NCBI GenBank assembly: GCA_945949475.1 | Contig: CAMFET010000011.1 | Location: forward strand, 1 to 13,876 | Length of the DNA stretch: 13,876 nt | From: an uncultured Phascolarctobacterium sp. | GTDB lineage: Bacteria; Bacillota; Negativicutes; Acidaminococcales; Acidaminococcaceae | Reading direction: 5' to 3' | Shown: piece after piece, positions 6,814-13,876 of the stretch | Numbering within the stretch: position 1 is the stretch's first letter | Layout of the letters: every line of letters starts with the position of its first letter | Notes under the pieces: generated by a model | The model's database searches: none | The model's input: the letters and a program-made list of their open reading frames with translations, nothing else | What the model was told of the DNA's origin: nothing | Made by a program: the position numbers and the translations under genes

Positions 6814-8754
6814 TTACAGGTCCAAATTACGGACATTATTAGCATTTTGCTCAATAAACTGACGACGAGGCTCAACCTTATCGCCCATCAAAATGGAGAA
6901 AATAGTGTCTGCCTCAGCAGCATCCTCCAGCTGTACCTGCAGAATTGTGCGGGCAGCGGGGTCCATCGTGGTCTCCCACAGCTGACCAGGGTTCATTTCA
7001 CCAAGGCCTTTGTAGCGTTGGATATAGGGATTGCTATCGCGACCAACCTTATCCAGAATTTGCTGCAGCTCGTCATCACTATAAGCATAATAATGCTCCT
7101 TCTGACTCTTACGAATCAAATACAGAGGCGGCTGAGCAATATAAACATGGCCCTCCTTAATTAGTGGCTGCATATAGCGATAGAAGAAGGTGAGGAGCAA
7201 CGTGCGAATATGCGCGCCGTCCACGTCCGCATCGGTCATGATGATAATCTTGCCATAGCGGGCCTTATCCAAATTAAAATCATCGCCAATACCGCAGCCA
7301 AAGGCGGTAATCATATTGCGAATTTCTTCGCTGCTCAAAATTTTATCTAAACGAGCCTTTTCAACGTTCAAAATCTTACCACGCAAGGGCAAAATAGCCT
7401 GGAAGTCAGAGTTGCGTCCCTGCTTAGCACTGCCACCTGCGGAATCACCTTCGACTAAGTAAATCTCGGTGTCCTCCACATTGCGGCTCTTGCAGTCTGC
7501 CAGCTTGCCGGGCAAGCCACCCAAATCCATAGCATTCTTTCTACGCGTCAGCTCACGTGCTTTACGAGCTGCCAAACGGGCACGGGCAGCAACAATGCCC
7601 TTTTCCACAATCTTTTTGGCAACAGTGGGGTTTTCTTCCATAAACTCGGCCAAGGTATCGCCCACAAGACTATCAACTATGGGCATAACCTCGCTATTAC
7701 CCAGCTTAATCTTAGTCTGGCTTTCGAATTGAGGATTAGGCACCTTCAGGCTGAGCACTGCAGTTAAGCCCTCGCGCACATCGTCGCCGCTCAAGGCATC
7801 CTCATTATCCTTTAAGAGCTTATTAACACGCGCATAGTTATTAATGGTTCTCGTTAATGCCTTGCGGAAGCCGCTTAAATGCGTGCCGCCCTCTTCGGTA
7901 TTAATATTATTAACATAGGTAAAAACGTTCTCATTATAGGTATCGCAATATTGCATTGCTACCTCTACAATGATGCTGTTCTTTTCACCCTCCAAATAAA
8001 TCGGCTTAGCGTTAATCTTATCCTTATTTTGGTCAACAAAATTAACAAACTCAATAATGCCACCGGCAAAATGGAAGGTTTCGCTGCGACCCTCAGGGCG
8101 CTCATCAGTAAGGGAAATAGTAATGCCCTTATTCAAAAATGCTAATTCACGAATGCGCAAGCGCAGTGTTTCATAGCTATATTCAGTTTCCGTAAAAATA
8201 GAGGAGTCCGGCTTAAAATGCACAGTGGTTCCGGTAGCATCGGCAGTGCCCTTTTCATACAGCTTTTTGCTGGTTTTGCCCTGCTTAAACTCAATACCGT
8301 AGCACTTGCCGCCGCGGCGAACCTCAACCTCCATATGCTCACTCAGAGCGTTAACGCAGGTTACGCCCACGCCGTGCAGGCCACCGGAAACCTTGTAGCC
8401 ACCGTCGCCGAATTTACCACCGGCATGCAGCACAGTCATAATTACTTCAACTGCAGGTTTTTTCTCTTTTTTCATCATGTCCACGGGAATACCACGGCCA
8501 TTATCTACAACCGTAATACTATTATCCGCATGGATGATTACCTTAATCTCAGTACAGTGACCGGCCAAGGCTTCGTCAATACTGTTGTCCACAACCTCGT
8601 ACACCAAATGGTGCAGACCGCGTGCAGAGGTACTGCCAATATACATAGCAGGCCTCTTACGAACAGCTTCCAGGCCTTCCAGCACATGAATCTGTTCCGC
8701 ATTATAGCTGCCACTAACGGCAGTTTCTTTTTCAATATCAAGATCTTGGGCCAT
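6814..8754 (-). CDS. gyrB: DNA gyrase subunit B
   Basis: A 646-residue GyrB. The GHKL ATPase domain shows EGLEAVRKRPAMYIG (26-40), the catalytic Glu53 and Asn57 in YEVVDNSIDEA, the DNGRGIP loop (84-90) and the GGLHGVG lid (124-130). The Toprim domain has EGDSAGGSAKQGR (from Glu435) and the metal ligands DADVD (Asp508, 510, 512). The tail ends RRQFIEQNANNVRNLDL, as is usual. It lacks the roughly 165-residue insert of E. coli-type GyrB. It provides ATP turnover and half of the DNA gate for supercoiling with GyrA. Start ATG is preceded by GGAGG at ideal spacing, 20 bp after remB. The quinolone-linked position equivalent to E. coli Lys447 is Arg (LPLRGKI), as in many Gram-positive bacteria. Confidence 0.98.
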   Translation of the reverse strand: MAQDLDIEKETAVSGSYNAEQIHVLEGLEAVRKRPAMYIGSTSARGLHHLVYEVVDNSIDEALAGHCTEIKVIIHADNSITVVDNGRGIPVDMMKKEKKPAVEVIMTVLHAGGKFGDGGYKVSGGLHGVGVTCVNALSEHMEVEVRRGGKCYGIEFKQGKTSKKLYEKGTADATGTTVHFKPDSSIFTETEYSYETLRLRIRELAFLNKGITISLTDERPEGRSETFHFAGGIIEFVNFVDQNKDKINAKPIYLEGEKNSIIVEVAMQYCDTYNENVFTYVNNINTEEGGTHLSGFRKALTRTINNYARVNKLLKDNEDALSGDDVREGLTAVLSLKVPNPQFESQTKIKLGNSEVMPIVDSLVGDTLAEFMEENPTVAKKIVEKGIVAARARLAARKARELTRRKNAMDLGGLPGKLADCKSRNVEDTEIYLVEGDSAGGSAKQGRNSDFQAILPLRGKILNVEKARLDKILSSEEIRNMITAFGCGIGDDFNLDKARYGKIIIMTDADVDGAHIRTLLLTFFYRYMQPLIKEGHVYIAQPPLYLIRKSQKEHYYAYSDDELQQILDKVGRDSNPYIQRYKGLGEMNPGQLWETTMDPAARTILQVQLEDAAEADTIFSILMGDKVEPRRQFIEQNANNVRNLDL

Positions 8755-8774
8755 ATTTACCTCCGTAGCGAAAT

Positions 8775-9044
8775 TTATAAATTAGTATAGCAAGCGCCTG
8801 CCATAAAACCGGCATCGGCGCGTTTCTTCAAGGTTAAAGCAGAAATAGCCGATAAATACAGCGTGTCCTTCGTCAAAACAACACTGGCATATTCATCGCC
8901 CTCGGCAACATCAATAATCTTATACCTGTCGCGATAACGCTCAACATATTCACTATATATAGCTGATTGTGGATGGCGTAAATTAAAAATAGCGATAATC
9001 TCACTATTTTTTACCATGCAATCGGCTCCCAAATGCAAGTACAC
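8775..9044 (-). CDS. remB: RemB-like DUF370 protein (extracellular matrix regulator)
   Basis: An 89-residue protein with the family's conserved opening MYLHLGAD, then IIAIFNL, then the motif VVLTKDTLYLSAISALTLKKRA near residues 55-76. Bacillus RemB (YaaB), found at the same recF-gyrB position, has the same pattern; the related RemA is a DNA-binding activator of biofilm matrix genes. The start is GTG at 9044, supported by the conserved N-terminus and by GGAGGG six bases upstream. The first 41 bp overlap the end of the DUF721 gene in another frame. The C-terminal GFMAGACYTNL is a few residues longer than I expect. Its target genes here are unknown. Confidence 0.9.
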   Translation of the reverse strand: MYLHLGADCMVKNSEIIAIFNLRHPQSAIYSEYVERYRDRYKIIDVAEGDEYASVVLTKDTLYLSAISALTLKKRADAGFMAGACYTNL

Positions 9045-9777
9045 TCTGATCCCTCCGTAAATAGGCTAAAGCATTATCATATAAAGCAGGCGTTAACGCC
9101 TCAGGCTGCTTTCCTGTCAAAAATAGAACGGCTAAAAGATTATCTTTTTTATCGGCATAACCCAATCTTACCCTTTCAAAATAGTAATTTTTGAGGTTAT
9201 CCTTAACGGCAGTAAATAATATTCTATCACATTTATAGTAAGCTTTACAATCCTCGTAGGTTAACCATGGTTGAATGCGCAGGAGCTCTGCTAAATACTG
9301 TCGCAAATGCTCACGCTCCTCGCGGTCACAAACGCTGCACATAGCTAAGCCCTTTTCCATCCGCGCACCGCACTTAGGGCAGCTAGTATACTCTATGGCT
9401 GGATATGACTCCTGCTCGAGCTGCTTTTGCTGCTGCTCCTGCCTGCGATAAAAGCTACCCGTATGAAAATACAGCTTTTTAATGATTAAAGCGCCTAAGA
9501 GATAGGCATTTATCTTTTGCAAAAACAAATCCTGCATCATATAAAGCTCATTAGCCAATAAGGAATTACCGGTACGAATATAAAGCTCGTTCCCCGCAAG
9601 CTTTTCCACACCACAGCGACGAGCTAAATTAGAGCCGCAAATATCCTGCCAATGCAGGCGCAGGTAATGCTGCAAATACAAATATTTGCCCTGTAGAGGA
9701 ATAAATTTATTGGGATAGCGCGGGTCGAATAAATGCTTAATAATAGCATCCGTAGGTGTCAAAAAATCCTCATACAT
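9004..9777 (-). CDS. dciA: DUF721/DciA-family protein with C-terminal zinc ribbon
   Basis: A 257-residue protein. Residues about 25-105 look like the DUF721 (DciA) fold: HYLRLHWQDICGSNLARRCGVEKL followed by GNELYIRTGNSLLANELYMMQDLFLQKIN, matching the family's W-x-x-(I/V)-(V/C)-G and L-x-(V/I) surface-strand pattern. A Gln/Arg-rich linker (RRQEQQQKQLEQE) follows. Then comes a four-cysteine ribbon, CPKC and CSVC (Cys133, 136, 147, 150), and a helical C-terminal part of about 100 residues. DciA interacts with and helps load the replicative helicase in bacteria without DnaC/DnaI; the function here is inferred from family and place. It starts two bases after recF, with GAGG as ribosome site, and its last 41 bp overlap remB. 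The zinc ribbon and long tail are additions to the minimal DciA domain. Confidence 0.82.
   Translation of the reverse strand: MYEDFLTPTDAIIKHLFDPRYPNKFIPLQGKYLYLQHYLRLHWQDICGSNLARRCGVEKLAGNELYIRTGNSLLANELYMMQDLFLQKINAYLLGALIIKKLYFHTGSFYRRQEQQQKQLEQESYPAIEYTSCPKCGARMEKGLAMCSVCDREEREHLRQYLAELLRIQPWLTYEDCKAYYKCDRILFTAVKDNLKNYYFERVRLGYADKKDNLLAVLFLTGKQPEALTPALYDNALAYLRRDQSVLAFGSRLHGKK
9051..9056 (-). promoter_or_regulatory. remB ribosome-binding site inside the dciA coding sequence
   Basis: The minus strand reads GGAGGG six bases before the GTG at 9044. The same bases encode part of Arg-Arg-Asp near the end of the DUF721 protein. This site decides the remB start, which would otherwise be uncertain because of the GTG codon and the overlap. 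Confidence 0.75.
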
Positions 9778-9779
9778 CT

Positions 9780-10907
9780 TTAAGCCTCATTAATTACGCC
9801 ATTTTCGATGCGAAAATAAGCATTACCAACCAAATCAGGGATGAGCTCGCGGTCATTAACGGTAATAAAGGTTTGCACACGCCCGTCGATAAAAAGCAGC
9901 AGCTGCGCTCTACGGCTATCATCCAATTCACTCATCACATCATCTAAGAGCAAAATCGGAAACTCGCCAATTTCGCGCCGCACATACTCCAGCTGGGAAA
10001 GCTTCAAAGCGAGCGCACCGCTGCGCTGCTGCCCCTGTGAGCCAAAGGAGCGCAGGGATAAGCCATTTAATAGCAGCTGTAAATCATCCCGATGCGGTCC
10101 AATACCTGTATTACCGCGCAGAATATCTATCCGCTCCCGTTCAGCCAAAGCTTTAGCGTAAAAGCTCTCTGTCAGCTCCTCAGCAGAGGCAGGGTAGAGC
10201 AGCTCACCATTATTAGCCTTAAGCTCATAACGCACCTTCAGCTCTTCCTGATTACTGGTGATGGAAGCATATATTTCACTGGCAATAGCCTCCAGCTTAG
10301 CAAGCGCTTGCAAACGTTTCTTAGTAATCGCAGTAGCCAGCTTAATAAATTCCTGATTCCAGGGCTGCAGTATTTCCTGACGACCGCCCTCATCACGCAG
10401 CTCCTTTAAGAGGCGATTGCGCTGCAAAAGCACACGATTATATTTCACCAATAAATCGTAGTAGATAGGGTCCGTTTGGGAAATCTGCATATCAAAAAAG
10501 CGTCTTCTTAAGGCCGGCTCACCCTTTACAAGCTGCAAATCCTCGGGCGAAAACATCACTGTGTTTAAAGCACCGTAATGCTCCTTGGGGCGCACCTTAG
10601 CGCCGTCCAGCCAAATTTCTTTTTTCCATTTTTGCTGCTGGCGATATTTCTTTAGCTTTACCTCATGGGTACCACTGAAGCTGGCAAACTCAATGCCCAC
10701 AGCCATCGCGTCCGTCCCCAGCTTTAATAAATCCTCTTCTGTCGAGGTGCGATGCGAAAGCCCAAAGGCGCCATAAAAAATTGCCTCTAAAATATTGGTC
10801 TTGCCCTGCGCATTTTTGCCATAAAAAACGTTAATCATGGATGCTAGCTTGAGCTGGCACTGTGTGTAATTGCGAAAATTTACTGCATAAAGACCGGAAA
10901 TCTTCAT
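9780..10907 (-). CDS. recF: DNA replication and repair protein RecF
   Basis: A 375-residue ABC-type ATPase, close to the family's usual 360-375. Walker A is GKNAQGKT (30-37). The ABC signature is GSQGQQRS (289-296). Walker B is LLLDD (319-323), followed by the D-loop SELD (326-329). RecF binds gapped DNA and, with RecO and RecR, loads RecA at stalled forks. The start, MKISGLYAVNFRNY, is a typical RecF opening and the ATG overlaps the TGA of yaaA by four bases, so the two are translationally coupled. It is followed two bases later by the DUF721 gene. Confidence 0.98.
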   Translation of the reverse strand: MKISGLYAVNFRNYTQCQLKLASMINVFYGKNAQGKTNILEAIFYGAFGLSHRTSTEEDLLKLGTDAMAVGIEFASFSGTHEVKLKKYRQQQKWKKEIWLDGAKVRPKEHYGALNTVMFSPEDLQLVKGEPALRRRFFDMQISQTDPIYYDLLVKYNRVLLQRNRLLKELRDEGGRQEILQPWNQEFIKLATAITKKRLQALAKLEAIASEIYASITSNQEELKVRYELKANNGELLYPASAEELTESFYAKALAERERIDILRGNTGIGPHRDDLQLLLNGLSLRSFGSQGQQRSGALALKLSQLEYVRREIGEFPILLLDDVMSELDDSRRAQLLLFIDGRVQTFITVNDRELIPDLVGNAYFRIENGVINEA

Positions 10908-11128
10908 GCTTCTTTAGTGATGGTAAGCTCGATTTGGTCGTCGATATTCACAACATCGCCGGGAAAAACTTTTTTGCGCTTTTCCGTTACCAGCTTACCA
11001 TTGAGTTTAACAATGCCATCCTCTACCATCAAAAAAGCCTGTCCACCGGTATCAGCAACACCGGAAAACTTTAACAGCTTATCCATAGTAATAAACTCAG
11101 TAATAATAGCTACTGTTTCCTTTTGCAT
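10904..11128 (-). CDS. yaaA: S4-domain RNA-binding protein, YaaA/RlbA type
   Basis: A 74-residue single-domain S4 protein. The S4 motif runs from FITMDKLLKFSGVADTGGQAFLMV to DGIVKLNGKLVTEKRKKVFPGDVV, the alpha-L RNA-binding pattern. It matches the small Bacillus YaaA found between dnaN and recF, not the unrelated E. coli YaaA. The family is thought to bind rRNA or act in ribosome assembly, but its job is poorly defined. A ribosome site (AGAGGTG) overlaps the dnaN stop, the gap is 11 bp, and the 3' end overlaps recF by four bases. Confidence 0.93.
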   Translation of the reverse strand: MQKETVAIITEFITMDKLLKFSGVADTGGQAFLMVEDGIVKLNGKLVTEKRKKVFPGDVVNIDDQIELTITKEA

Positions 11129-11139
11129 GCTAACACCTC

Positions 11140-12249
11140 TTAAAATACTACGCGCACGGGAGTAACGATATAAATATAATTATCCTCCTCAGGCGCAGTG
11201 ATGCAAACAGGGCTCAGGGAAGTATTCATGCTCAGCAATACTTCCTCAGCGTCTACGTTTTTCAAAATATCCAGAATGTATTTAGCATTAAAGGCTACAT
11301 TAAGAGCATCGCCCTCGGTGGTGCAGGGGAGCACCTCCTTGCCGGTGCCCACATCAGGACTGCTGGAGGTAATGGTAATTTCCCCTTGATTAATGCTCAT
11401 TTTTACAGTGCTATAATCGCCATCAGTGGAGAATAAAGCTACGCGCTCCACAGCTCCAGCCAATTCCTTGGCCTTAACCGTGCATTTAACAGCAAATTTA
11501 GCGGGAATTACCTTATTATAATCAGGGAATTTACCTTCGATAAGACGGGAAACGATGATAACATCGTCAATAATAACCATAATTTGGTTATTTAACAGAG
11601 AAATTTTAACCTCTTGGGGCATGTCACTGGTAAGGTTGCGGGAAATTTCGTTTAAAACCTTAGAGGGAATAATCATGCTCAGGTTTTCCTGTGTAGGCTG
11701 GGAAATAAACTTTACTGCTAAACGATGGGTATTAGTACCTACAAAGGTTAGCTTATCGTCTTTTGATTCTACTAAAATACCGGTAAACAGAGGTCTTGCT
11801 TCATCGTTGGAGCAGGAGAAAATAGTCTTGCGAATAAGCTCTTTGATTTTATCATCAGCTATAGTGATGGATTTATCGCCATTAAAATCGGGAAATTTAG
11901 GATAATCATCCTCATTCATTAAAAGTAATTGATATTCGGAGCTACCGGAAGCAACCTTAATGGTTTTATTTTCTTGATTTTTGCTGATGGTAACAGTTTC
12001 TGCAGAAAGTTTGCGTACAAGCTCGGAAATATGCTTAGCAGAAACGACTATTTCCCCGGGTTCAGTGATATTGGCATCAATAGTGCAGGAAATAGCCATA
12101 TTTAAATCCATACCTTGGATTACCAAGCGTCCATTGCAGGTAATTAAATGCAAGCAAGAAAAAATAGGTGTACTGGGCTTGGATGTGATTGCTTTTTGTG
12201 CGGTTTGAATTGCTTTATTTAGTTCACTGGTATTACAGGTTATTATCAT
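11140..12249 (-). CDS. dnaN: DNA polymerase III beta subunit (sliding clamp)
   Basis: A 369-residue beta clamp of usual length, built from three repeated clamp domains of about 120 residues. Recognisable pieces are the opening MIITCNTSELNKAIQTAQKAI, the block RPLFTGILVESKDDKLTFVGTNTHRLAVK in domain 2, and the C-terminal ITPVRVVF-type tail, where the hydrophobic partner-binding pocket is completed (here IVTPVRVVF). The homodimer ring tethers the replicative polymerase to DNA. AGGAGG precedes the ATG. It lies just left of the predicted oriC and starts the long operon towards gyrB. Confidence 0.98.
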   Translation of the reverse strand: MIITCNTSELNKAIQTAQKAITSKPSTPIFSCLHLITCNGRLVIQGMDLNMAISCTIDANITEPGEIVVSAKHISELVRKLSAETVTISKNQENKTIKVASGSSEYQLLLMNEDDYPKFPDFNGDKSITIADDKIKELIRKTIFSCSNDEARPLFTGILVESKDDKLTFVGTNTHRLAVKFISQPTQENLSMIIPSKVLNEISRNLTSDMPQEVKISLLNNQIMVIIDDVIIVSRLIEGKFPDYNKVIPAKFAVKCTVKAKELAGAVERVALFSTDGDYSTVKMSINQGEITITSSSPDVGTGKEVLPCTTEGDALNVAFNAKYILDILKNVDAEEVLLSMNTSLSPVCITAPEEDNYIYIVTPVRVVF

Positions 12250-12270
12250 TTGTACACAGTCCTCCTTGGT

Positions 12271-12319
12271 TTTTTATTACTATATAATTTATTAAAAGTA
12301 GTCGAAGTAGTAGTAAGAG
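12271..12319 (+). other. Candidate DNA unwinding element with DnaA-trio
   Basis: Bases 12271-12298 are almost pure A/T. They are followed by triplets read from 12299: TAG, TCG, AAG, TAG, TAG, TAA, GAG, and then, 10 bp on, a DnaA box at 12330. DnaA-trios are repeated 5'-TA(G/A) triplets on one strand, lying between the AT-rich region and a DnaA box, where DnaA grips single-stranded DNA. Four of seven triplets fit exactly. The order and polarity fit what is published for Bacillus. Confidence 0.65.
12279..12305 (-). promoter_or_regulatory. dnaN: Weak candidate dnaN promoter
   Basis: The minus strand has TATAGT (12284-12279) as a good -10 and TCGACT (12305-12300) as a poor -35 at a short 15-bp spacing, about 30 bp before the dnaN start. 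It would sit within the unwinding element. It is the best match in the gap, but AT-rich origin DNA gives many chance -10 hits. Confidence 0.25.
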
Positions 12320-12329
12320 CTGTTAGTAA

Positions 12330-12338
12330 TGTGGAAAA
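12330..12338 (-). promoter_or_regulatory. DnaA box (TTTTCCACA)
   Basis: The minus strand reads TTTTCCACA, one change from TTATCCACA. It is the box nearest the trio run and is oriented so that its binding protein could extend onto the trio. Confidence 0.65.
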
Positions 12339-12373
12339 GTGGTACTAAGCCATACAGGAGGCTTGTTTAGCCA

Positions 12374-12382
12374 TGTAGATAA
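12374..12382 (-). promoter_or_regulatory. DnaA box (TTATCTACA)
   Basis: The minus strand reads TTATCTACA, one change from consensus. It is four bases from the next box and in the same orientation. Confidence 0.65.
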
Positions 12383-12385
12383 CCC

Positions 12386-12394
12386 TGTTGATAA
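12386..12394 (-). promoter_or_regulatory. DnaA box (TTATCAACA)
   Basis: The minus strand reads TTATCAACA, one change from consensus. With the box at 12374 it makes a tandem pair spaced 12 bp start to start. Confidence 0.7.
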
Positions 12395-12452
12395 GCGGGA
12401 AATATTTTACACAGAATTAACAGCCAAAAAATTTATCAACTTCTCGTCGAAG

Positions 12453-12461
12453 TTATACACA
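12453..12461 (+). promoter_or_regulatory. DnaA box (TTATACACA)
   Basis: The plus strand reads TTATACACA, one change from consensus. It faces the opposite way to the boxes nearer dnaN. Confidence 0.7.
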
Positions 12462-12474
12462 GTTTAGAGGCGAG

Positions 12475-12483
12475 TTATCAACA
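12475..12483 (+). promoter_or_regulatory. DnaA box (TTATCAACA)
   Basis: The plus strand reads TTATCAACA, one change from consensus. It forms an inverted pair with the perfect box at 12489, with five bases between them. Confidence 0.75.
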
Positions 12484-12488
12484 GTTTT

Positions 12489-12497
12489 TGTGGATAA
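12489..12497 (-). promoter_or_regulatory. DnaA box, perfect consensus
   Basis: The minus strand reads TTATCCACA, the exact high-affinity DnaA box. It lies 12 bp beyond the dnaA stop codon and is the only perfect copy in the cluster. Confidence 0.9.
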
Positions 12498-12509
12498 CTT
12501 TTTGTTCTC

Positions 12510-13876
12510 TTATTGCTGCAGAATTTCTATCATTTCCTGAAGCTCTTTTTGCAAAGCCAAGTTAGTGTTTTTGTTTTTACTGATCTTTTCGTAAGCGTGG
12601 ATGACCGTTGTGTGGTCGCGCCCGCCAAAAAGCTCGCCAATTTTGGGATAAGAAAGGTCGGCAAGTTCACGACATAAATACATGGCCACCTGGCGTGGAT
12701 GGGCAATATTTTGCGTGCGTTTTTTGTTGAAAAGCTCATCCTGCTTAATATTGTAATGCTCGGCAACGACCTTAGTAATGCCTTCAAAGGTAATCGTTCT
12801 TGTTTTTACAGTATTACCCATGTCGGAAAGCACCTTTTGCGCCGTTTCCATGGTAATTGGCATATCCATTAAGGAGGTGTAGGCCACAATTTTGGTATAG
12901 GCACCCTCTATCTCACGAATATTGGTCGCGATGTTCGTCGCTAAAAGGGTGATGACATCGTTGGGCATTTGAATATTATCGGAAAGAGCCTTGGTACGCA
13001 AAATGGCCATGCGTGTTTCGAGGTCGGGCGGCTGAATGTCGGCAGTAAGACCTTGGTCAAAGCGAGAGCGCAGCCTGTCCTCGAGGGTTTCGATTTCACG
13101 CGGAGGCCGATCACTGGAGATAATAATTTGCTTATTAGCGTCCTTAAGCGCGTTAAAGGTGTGGAAAAACTCAACCTGCGTTTGCTCCTTGCCCTTTAAG
13201 AATTGAATATCGTCGATAATCAGGCAATCGATATTGCGATATTTTTGGCGAAAGGCTTCGGTGTTCTTATTTTGGATAGAATTGATGATTTCGTTGGTGA
13301 ATTTTTCGCTGGTGGTATAAAGCACCTTCATGCCGGGGTTATTTTGCTTAATGCGGTTGCCGATAGCATGCATTAAGTGGGTTTTGCCAAGACCTACGCC
13401 GCCATACAGGAAAAGTGGGTTATAGGCGTGAGCGGGATTATTGGCTACAGCCTGAGCGGCAGCGTGCGCGAAGCGGTTGGAATTGCCAATGACAAAGGTT
13501 TCAAAAACAAATTTAGGATTTAAATTGCTTTCGTCTATTTGCTGCTCCGCAGTTTTTTCGGTGAATAATTGCTGCTGCTGTGTTTTGGTGGGGCGGGGCT
13601 CTAAGAGCTCTTCGCTTAAGGAGGCTTCACCCTCCATCGTTTCAATGATGAGGCTGATATTTTTACCCATAATATTCGAGAGAATGCCTTCGATGAGATT
13701 GGCATAGTTTTCCTCGAGCATTGTTTTAAAGAAGCTGTTTTTGACGGCTACCTTGTAATATGTATCTGTAACCTCCAAGGGAATGATGGGCTTAATCCAC
13801 ACATCAAAGATTTTTTCGTTGGCTGATTCCTTAAATTTATCCGTGCATTTAACCCAGATTTCTGCTAAATCATAGG
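12510..13876 (-). CDS. dnaA: Chromosomal replication initiator DnaA (5' end outside window)
   Basis: The frame is open to the right edge, giving 454 visible residues. The GTG at 13802 is not the true start, because the 24 codons before it (YDLAEIWVKCTDKFKES...) are the conserved DnaA domain I; only a few N-terminal residues are missing. Domain I (visible residues 1 to about 80) recruits helicase partners, and a short Gln-rich linker follows. The AAA+ domain has Walker A GGVGLGKT (158-165) and Walker B LIIDDIQFL (218-226). The arginine-rich ELEDRLRSRF-type box appears as TLEDRLRSRFDQG. Domain IV, the DnaA-box binder, ends with GELFGGRDHTTVIHAYEKI. ATP-DnaA binds oriC and opens it. It reads towards its own origin gap and dnaN. 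Confidence 0.98.
   Translation of the reverse strand, partial: YDLAEIWVKCTDKFKESANEKIFDVWIKPIIPLEVTDTYYKVAVKNSFFKTMLEENYANLIEGILSNIMGKNISLIIETMEGEASLSEELLEPRPTKTQQQQLFTEKTAEQQIDESNLNPKFVFETFVIGNSNRFAHAAAQAVANNPAHAYNPLFLYGGVGLGKTHLMHAIGNRIKQNNPGMKVLYTTSEKFTNEIINSIQNKNTEAFRQKYRNIDCLIIDDIQFLKGKEQTQVEFFHTFNALKDANKQIIISSDRPPREIETLEDRLRSRFDQGLTADIQPPDLETRMAILRTKALSDNIQMPNDVITLLATNIATNIREIEGAYTKIVAYTSLMDMPITMETAQKVLSDMGNTVKTRTITFEGITKVVAEHYNIKQDELFNKKRTQNIAHPRQVAMYLCRELADLSYPKIGELFGGRDHTTVIHAYEKISKNKNTNLALQKELQEMIEILQQ

Larger units (their letters stand above)
12250..12509. other. oriC: Predicted oriC, dnaA-dnaN intergenic part
   Basis: This 260-bp gap between dnaA and dnaN holds at least six DnaA boxes within one base of TTATCCACA, an AT-rich stretch next to dnaN, and a triplet run between them. 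Weaker boxes occur at 12405-12413 (TTTTACACA) and 12433-12441 (TTATCAACT). Bacillus and relatives have the unwinding part of their origin in this same gap. The order from dnaN is AT-rich DNA, trio run, then boxes, which fits the known unwinding layout. A second box cluster upstream of dnaA, if present, is outside the window. Confidence 0.9.

Noticed and set aside
7550..7565. Possible third parS around CTCACGTGCT in gyrB
   Set aside because: Only the central CACGTG core matches; the flanks differ from the consensus on both sides.
8218..8790. Long plus-strand frame (190 codons) opposite gyrB
   Set aside because: It lies entirely antisense to the well-conserved GyrB ATPase domain, with no ribosome site and no recognisable protein.
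12510..13802. dnaA starting at GTG 13802
   Set aside because: Twenty-four upstream codons continue the conserved DnaA domain I to the window edge, so the gene is partial and the start is beyond it.
1..13876. CRISPR array, tRNA/rRNA genes, insertion sequences or prophage
   Set aside because: No regularly spaced repeats, RNA-gene-like sequences or transposase/integrase reading frames were seen; this is conserved core chromosome.

Overview
This window is the left flank of a bacterial chromosomal replication origin. Almost everything is on the minus strand, reading away from oriC, so transcription follows the leftward replication fork. From right to left the genes are dnaA (start outside the window), an oriC-type intergenic region, dnaN, an S4-domain gene (yaaA), recF, a DUF721/DciA gene with a zinc ribbon, remB (DUF370), gyrB, a 99-residue unknown, thiN (thiamine pyrophosphokinase), a TauE/SafE-type permease, gyrA and a MATE transporter. 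At the far left are a plus-strand secreted protein with a Gly/His-rich tail and the first 26 codons of a divergent membrane-protein gene.

The gene order dnaA-dnaN-yaaA-recF-remB-gyrB...gyrA and the short GyrB (646 residues, no Gammaproteobacterial insert) indicate Firmicutes. A DUF721 gene between recF and remB, together with moderate G+C, fits the Negativicutes (for example an Acidaminococcaceae/Phascolarctobacterium-like gut anaerobe). That placement is inference from gene order, not a database match.

Region by region: (1) 12250-12509 between dnaA and dnaN has at least six near-consensus DnaA boxes, an AT-rich stretch and a TAG/TAA triplet run that looks like a DnaA-trio, so it is very probably the unwinding part of oriC. 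(2) 5712-12249 is a tightly packed run of genes with 4-bp ATGA overlaps (yaaA/recF, orf99/thiN), a 41-bp overlap (dciA/remB) and gaps of at most 23 bp. It holds the clamp, recombination mediator, probable helicase loader, matrix regulator and GyrB, with thiN at the end. (3) Two perfect 16-bp parS sites lie inside the 5' end of thiN, 69 bp apart and in the same reading phase, so the protein carries two VFHVKH peptides ahead of its enzyme domain. ParB probably loads here, about 6 kb from oriC. (4) tauE/safE-like and gyrA follow, with gyrA having its own leader and a terminator downstream. GyrA carries Ile at the Ser83-equivalent quinolone position. (5) A MATE exporter and the secreted protein converge on a long bidirectional terminator.

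Most of this is conserved core machinery. The features I find most worth checking are the paired parS sites written into thiN, the GyrA Ile86 residue, the predicted DnaA-trio origin, the zinc-ribbon DciA and the His-tailed exported protein.
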